Part shown: piece by piece, positions 60,520 to 64,000 of the stretch
How the letters are laid out: every line of letters begins with the position of its first letter
How positions within the stretch are numbered: the first letter of the stretch is position 1
Assembly: GCA_963785155.1 (NCBI GenBank)
Contig: CAWAUB010000014.1
Coordinates: 62,001 to 126,000 of the forward strand
Direction: 5' to 3'
Length of the DNA: 64,000 bases
Source of the DNA: DASUSH01 sp963785155
GTDB taxonomy: Bacteria > Actinomycetota > Thermoleophilia > Solirubrobacterales > 70-9
Notes under the pieces: model-generated
The model's input: the letters and a program-made list of their open reading frames with translations, nothing else
What the model was told of the DNA's origin: nothing
Database searches by the model: none
Position numbers and translations under genes: made by a program

Positions 60520-61434
60520 ATGACCGATCGAGAGCGCAAGGAGGCAAAGCGAAGTGAGCTGGTCGGCGCGCTCGCGGGAATCCTCACCGGGATCATCTTC
60601 GTCCTCGCCGGGGCCGCGGCGCAGGCATCCGCGGCCAGCGGAGTGAACGAGAAGCGCCTGCCGGTCGGCGACGGCCAGATCTCGACGACCACTCCGGCAC
60701 GCGACTTCATCTACCTCTGCAATCAGGGCGGCAACGGTGGTGGGGCCAGCACCCAGGGGCCCTGGTTCAACGGCGACGGGACCTGGGACGCGACGAAGAA
60801 GGTCTTCGTCGACGGCAGCGTCGATTGGCCCACCGCGACGTTCTCCGAGGGCATCTCGGGCAGCCAGCGCGTGCTCAGCGGTAACGGCCTGCCGCCCGAC
60901 CACAAGACCGGGACCTTTCCGATCTCGTCGAGCGACGACGCCTACCTCTACGACCGCAATCCGAACACGATCAGCTCGCAGACGCTGAACTACACGCTCC
61001 CGGCCCAGCCGGAGAAGACGAGCGCCCCCAACTGCATGAGCGGTTCGGTCGGCGTCGCGAAGAACGGCGTGCCGATCTTCAACGGGCTCGACGCCGGCAA
61101 CCGCGACGCGGCGGCCTGGGAGGTCCAGGACGAGTGCGGCGGCCACCCGCAGCAGGCCGGCCAGTACCACTACCACTCGATCCCGGCCTGCATGAACGAG
61201 GGCGAGTCGAAGAAGGACCACTCGAAGCTCGTCGGCTGGGCGCTCGACGGCTTCCCGATCTACGGCCCCCGCGGCGAGGACGGCGAGGAGCTCACGAACG
61301 ACGACCTCGACGTCTGCCACGGCCACACCCACAAGGTGAAGCTGGACGGGGAGAAGGTCCGCACGTACCACTACCACGGCACCGCCGAGTACCCCTACAC
61401 GGTCGGCTGCTTCCGCGGCACCCCCGTTCGCTGA
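60520..61434 (+). CDS. YHYH-domain exported protein
   Basis: 304 residues from ATG 60520. Membrane span at residues 14-35 (ELVGALAGILTGIIFVLAG), probably an uncleaved or cleaved export signal. The YHYH family motifs are clear: GQYHYHSIPACM, LVGWALDGFPIYGP and TYHYHGTAEYPYTVGCFRG. Function of this family is unknown; the many His suggest metal binding outside the membrane. In frame with the upstream hydrolase but preceded by GGAG, so it is a separate gene. Confidence 0.8.
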   Translation: MTDRERKEAKRSELVGALAGILTGIIFVLAGAAAQASAASGVNEKRLPVGDGQISTTTPARDFIYLCNQGGNGGGASTQGPWFNGDGTWDATKKVFVDGSVDWPTATFSEGISGSQRVLSGNGLPPDHKTGTFPISSSDDAYLYDRNPNTISSQTLNYTLPAQPEKTSAPNCMSGSVGVAKNGVPIFNGLDAGNRDAAAWEVQDECGGHPQQAGQYHYHSIPACMNEGESKKDHSKLVGWALDGFPIYGPRGEDGEELTNDDLDVCHGHTHKVKLDGEKVRTYHYHGTAEYPYTVGCFRGTPVR

Positions 61435-61457
61435 CCCAGGGGCTTAGGGTTCGGCCC

Positions 61458-62180
61458 ATGAAGGTCGAACGGCTCATCGTCGGCCACTTCACCGCGGCCG
61501 CGGGCATCTGGCGGCGCGGCGACGACCTCGAGGAGAAGGTCCGCTTCCCGGTCCCGGCATACCTGATCGAGACCGCCGACGAACGGATCCTGGTCGATAC
61601 GGGGCTGCATCCGGGGGCGGTCGCGGACGCCGCGGATCACTACGACACCGAGGGCGCGCTCGAACTGTTCGAGCTCGAGCAGGAGGAGAGCATCGGCGAG
61701 CAGGTCGACCTGGAGACGCTCACCAAGGTCGTCCTGACCCACCTCCACTTCGATCACGCCAGCGCACTGGCGCTGATCCCGTCCTCGGTTCCCGCCTTCG
61801 TCCAGCGACGCGAGTGGGAGGCGGGCAAGGACGAGGCCGCGATCGCGAAGAACTTCTATCTACCGGCCGACTACGCGGGCGCAGAGGATCAGGTCGAGCT
61901 CGTCGACGGTGATCACGACCTGCTGGGCGACGGATCGATCGAGTTGCTGCTGACGCCCGGGCACACGCCGGGCCACCAGTCGGTCCGCGTCGGCGAGAGC
62001 CTCGTTATCGGCGGCGACGTGGTCCACTACGCCTCCGTCTTCGACGACCGCCGCTTTCCCGTCATCGGGGACGACCTCGACGCCCAGGCGGCGTCCGCCG
62101 ACCGGCTTCAGGCGCTTCGCGATAGCGGCGCGATCGTCACGCCCGGCCACGACCCGGAGGCACTGCCCCCGGGCCCGTGA
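61458..62180 (+). CDS. Metallo-beta-lactamase-fold hydrolase (lactonase-like)
   Basis: 240 residues. Metal motif LTHLHFDHASALAL (HxHxDH), further ligands in TPGHTPGHQSVRV and IGGDVVHYASVF, and the terminal VTPGHDPEA. N-terminal FPVPAYLIETADERILVDTGLHP matches the N-acyl-homoserine-lactonase subgroup of the fold. Quorum quenching is possible but other lactones or esters are equally so. Ends 9 bp before a hairpin element. Confidence 0.85.
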   Translation: MKVERLIVGHFTAAAGIWRRGDDLEEKVRFPVPAYLIETADERILVDTGLHPGAVADAADHYDTEGALELFELEQEESIGEQVDLETLTKVVLTHLHFDHASALALIPSSVPAFVQRREWEAGKDEAAIAKNFYLPADYAGAEDQVELVDGDHDLLGDGSIELLLTPGHTPGHQSVRVGESLVIGGDVVHYASVFDDRRFPVIGDDLDAQAASADRLQALRDSGAIVTPGHDPEALPPGP

Positions 62181-62189
62181 CCAAATGAC

Positions 62190-62220
62190 GCCGAATCCTC
62201 CGCTTCGCGTCCGGTTCGGC
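62190..62220 (-). repeat. Hairpin element copy 6
   Basis: Arms GCCGAA/TTCGGC (62190-62195, 62215-62220) enclose the canonical 19-nt core on the minus strand, identical to copies 2 and 3. The region beyond the arm on the minus strand reads GTCATTTGGTC, a loose match to the conserved tail. It lies in the convergent gap between the lactonase-like and enoyl-CoA hydratase genes. Confidence 0.8.
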
Positions 62221-62235
62221 TCGACCTGATCTGCA

Positions 62236-63009
62236 TCAGATCTCCTGGTCCTTGCCCTTCCACTCGCCAGAGCCGTAGCGCTCGAGGCCGCCGAACAGCT
62301 CGCCGGTCTCGATCGTCGCCATCCCGTGACGGAACTCGTTGGCGAGAGCCTCGTCGATCGTGAGCGACCATTGCTCGTATGAGGAGAGGCGGTCGCTGCG
62401 CAGCGCGGCCTGCGGGCGGGTGGCGACCTCGCGGGCAAGTTCCGTCGCCGCGTCGAGCGTCTCGCCATGACCGACGAGGCGGTTGGCGAGGCCGATCCGG
62501 AATGCCTCGGTCCCGTCGACGCCACGGCCGGTGATGATCATGTCGAGCGCGTGGCTGTGGCCGATCAGGCGGGCGAGGCGGACGGTGCCGCCATCCATAA
62601 GCGGGATGCCCCAGCGCCGGCAGTAGACGCCGAAGATCGCGTCCTCGGCAGCGACCCGCATGTCGCACCAGCAGGCGATCTCCAGGCCGCCGGCCACGGC
62701 GTGGCCCTCGACGGCGGCGATCACCGGCTTCTTCAGCAGCATCCGCGTCGGCCCGACGGGCCCGTCGCCTTCGGCCTCCACCCGGGTCACGCGCTCCATC
62801 CCCGGCTCTCGCATCGCCTTCAGGTCGGCGCCGGCGCAGAAGGTCTCGTTGGCCCCGGTGAGTACGGCGACGTGCGCCTCGTCGTCCTCCTCGAACCGGC
62901 GGAAGGCGCCGGCGAGCTCCTCGGCCGTCGGGCGGTCGATCGCGTTCGCGACGTCTGGGCGATCGATCGTCACGACCGCGACACCGTCGGCTGCCTCGTA
63001 TCCGATCAT
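62236..63009 (-). CDS. Enoyl-CoA hydratase/isomerase family protein
   Basis: 257 residues from ATG 63009, which overlaps the upstream methyltransferase stop (ATGA). VAVVTIDRPDVANAIDRPTAEELAGAFRRFEEDD and the oxyanion-hole regions FCAGADLKAMREPG and AVEGHAVAGGLEIACWCDMRV are typical crotonases. A catalytic Glu equivalent is likely in the following segment (GVYCRRWGIPL). The open frame upstream to 63120 is a shadow. Probably fatty-acid or aromatic degradation. Confidence 0.88.
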   Translation of the reverse strand: MIGYEAADGVAVVTIDRPDVANAIDRPTAEELAGAFRRFEEDDEAHVAVLTGANETFCAGADLKAMREPGMERVTRVEAEGDGPVGPTRMLLKKPVIAAVEGHAVAGGLEIACWCDMRVAAEDAIFGVYCRRWGIPLMDGGTVRLARLIGHSHALDMIITGRGVDGTEAFRIGLANRLVGHGETLDAATELAREVATRPQAALRSDRLSSYEQWSLTIDEALANEFRHGMATIETGELFGGLERYGSGEWKGKDQEI

Positions 63010-63905
63010 CGCTTCTCGAAGACGAGGCGGTAGTGGTCGAGGAGCTCGCGCTCGAAGCAGACGGTGTTGGCACTGACGCCGGAGGTGAACGCGATCCGGA
63101 ACTCGCGGCTGGTCAGCCACTTGGGCACAAGGCGCGCCTTCAGCAGAGTCTTATGGAAGCTGCGCTCGCCGAAGCGCTTGCGCCACTGCTTGATCGTCTC
63201 GATGTAGTCGAGGCGGCCGCTGACCGCGGAGACCAACCTGAATTTGGGGTCCGCGGCGCGCTCGATCTGGTCCTTGCCGAAGGGCAGCATCGACCCGGGG
63301 AACTGGGCTCTCATGAGCGCGACGTACCACTCGTCGGAATCTCGCGGCGCGTCCAGGGACGCATCCTCGACGGGAATCTGGTTGCGGCCGAAGACCATCG
63401 ACTGAACGTACAGGCGTCCCCCCTCCGGCAGGATCCCGGCGACGTTCTCGAAGAGGCCCGAGTAGATCTCGTCCTGCCGCCCGGCCTCGAGATCCTCGGA
63501 CGAGCAGAAGTGCTCGAAGGCGCCGAGGCTGGCGACCGCATCAAAGGGACCGAATGTGTCGCGATCGACCTCGAGAGCATTCGTCATATGGACGTCGAGC
63601 CCATTGCGCCGGCACGCCTCGAGCTGACCGGAGGAAAGGGTGACGCCGATGCCCTGAGCCTCCCGCTCTCGAATGTAGTTGAGGAGGGGACCCCAACCAC
63701 AGCCGAGGTCGAGCACGCGGCGGCCCGGCTCGATCCCGATCTGTTCGGCGACATAGTCGTGCTTGCGCCGTTGCGCCTCCTCCAGGGTGAGCGAGAAGTC
63801 CCCGTCGTACTTCGCGCCGCTGAAATCGGCCATCTCCCCCAGGCTGAGCCGGAAGATCCGGTCGATCAGCGAGTAGGTGAAATCGAGGTCCTTGCGGTCG
63901 GCCAT
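63006..63905 (-). CDS. CFA-synthase-like SAM methyltransferase
   Basis: 299 residues. RRVLDLGCGWGPLLNYIREREAQGIGVTLSSGQLEACRRNGLDV is the SAM motif, and FGPFDAVASLGAFEHF the acidic motif of the cyclopropane-fatty-acid synthase family. HDYVAEQIGIEPG precedes it as in CFA synthases, but the C-terminus (SGRLDYIETIKQWRKRFGE) is shorter than in full-length enzymes. It may modify lipids in the membrane. Operon with the enoyl-CoA hydratase suggests lipid metabolism. Confidence 0.85.
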   Translation of the reverse strand: MADRKDLDFTYSLIDRIFRLSLGEMADFSGAKYDGDFSLTLEEAQRRKHDYVAEQIGIEPGRRVLDLGCGWGPLLNYIREREAQGIGVTLSSGQLEACRRNGLDVHMTNALEVDRDTFGPFDAVASLGAFEHFCSSEDLEAGRQDEIYSGLFENVAGILPEGGRLYVQSMVFGRNQIPVEDASLDAPRDSDEWYVALMRAQFPGSMLPFGKDQIERAADPKFRLVSAVSGRLDYIETIKQWRKRFGERSFHKTLLKARLVPKWLTSREFRIAFTSGVSANTVCFERELLDHYRLVFEKR

Positions 63906-63934
63906 GGGAGCGGGGTTACTACTAGATTGCAGCG

Positions 63935-64000
63935 ATGAAGGTCGACTCCGGCTCCTACTTCCCGACCGTCGACGAGGCCGCGAGCGCCGCGGTCAAGTCG
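63935..64000 (+). CDS. Start of a gene cut by the window edge
   Basis: ATG at 63935 opens MKVDSGSYFPTVDEAASAAV to the end of the window. Divergent from the methyltransferase with a 29-bp gap. The beginning is compatible with an LLM-class F420-dependent oxidoreductase (which often start MKVD), but 22 residues are not enough to decide. Confidence 0.4.
   Translation, partial: MKVDSGSYFPTVDEAASAAVKS

Noticed and set aside
1..64000. CRISPR array, prophage or insertion sequence with terminal repeats
   Set aside because: No regularly spaced repeats, phage structural genes or classical transposases were seen; only the RAYT/REP unit is mobile-element-like.

Overview
The window is about 70% GC and tightly packed. 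It uses GTG and TTG starts and many 4-bp ATGA/GTGA gene overlaps. It has actinobacterial LexA boxes (CGAAC-N4-GTTCG), F420-type LLM oxidoreductases and a purS-purQ...purL-purF order. I infer an uncultivated or little-studied actinomycetote, most likely Thermoleophilia (Solirubrobacterales-like). Roughly twenty apparent one-base frameshifts, several in housekeeping genes (purQ, purL, dinB, both E2 genes), suggest a draft or metagenome assembly with uncorrected indels rather than massive gene decay. Genes are annotated through these shifts.

Layout: 1-640 membrane-protein fragment and cupin; 641-1601 sulfotransferase; 1613-2541 purS and purQ. The purine cluster is then split by a ~19 kb block (2.6-21.3 kb) devoted to sulfate-ester chemistry: a glycosyltransferase, two double-domain sulfotransferases, a GT-A/sulfotransferase pair on the minus strand, another single-domain sulfotransferase, and a five-gene operon of secreted formylglycine-type sulfatases. 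Two unknown genes, a MarR regulator and a VOC protein sit in the middle. Purine genes resume with purL (21.4 kb), then DM13 and cupredoxin genes, purF, recQ, purN and purH.

30.8-34.4 kb: tRNA-Lys, an orphan LexA box, and thiamine genes (thiS-thiG fusion and thiO behind a TPP riboswitch; NTF2-thiE fusion divergently). 35-50.9 kb is a lipoate-dependent superlocus: lpd, a pyruvate-dehydrogenase-like E1a/E1b/E2 set, dinB behind a LexA box, a D,D-carboxypeptidase, a nickel/cobalt transporter, a second E1a/E1b/E2 set joined to a leucine/valine dehydrogenase (so probably branched-chain keto acid dehydrogenase), then lipB and lipA, which make the lipoyl cofactor. 50.9-64 kb is mixed: a REP/RAYT unit, MFS transporter, acyl-CoA-dehydrogenase-like flavoprotein, LLM oxidoreductase, rhomboid protease, a DUF5666/two-component cassette, hydrolases, a YHYH protein, enoyl-CoA hydratase and a CFA-synthase-like methyltransferase.

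The most unusual signal is a dispersed hairpin element. A nearly invariant 19-20 nt core (C-CGGACGCGAAGCGGAGSA type) is flanked by 6-9 bp arms. The arm sequence differs at every site yet stays complementary, and most copies carry a conserved 8-nt tail (ARTYGTCT). Six clear copies, one partial and one divergent copy occur at 2.5, 3.1, 26.9, 38.9, 45.9, 47.4 and 62.2 kb. Several lie inside coding sequence (a glycosyltransferase, both E1a genes, an E2). A second family of loop-conserved, arm-variable hairpins lies just upstream of the branched-chain dehydrogenase operon. I know of no described family that matches either.
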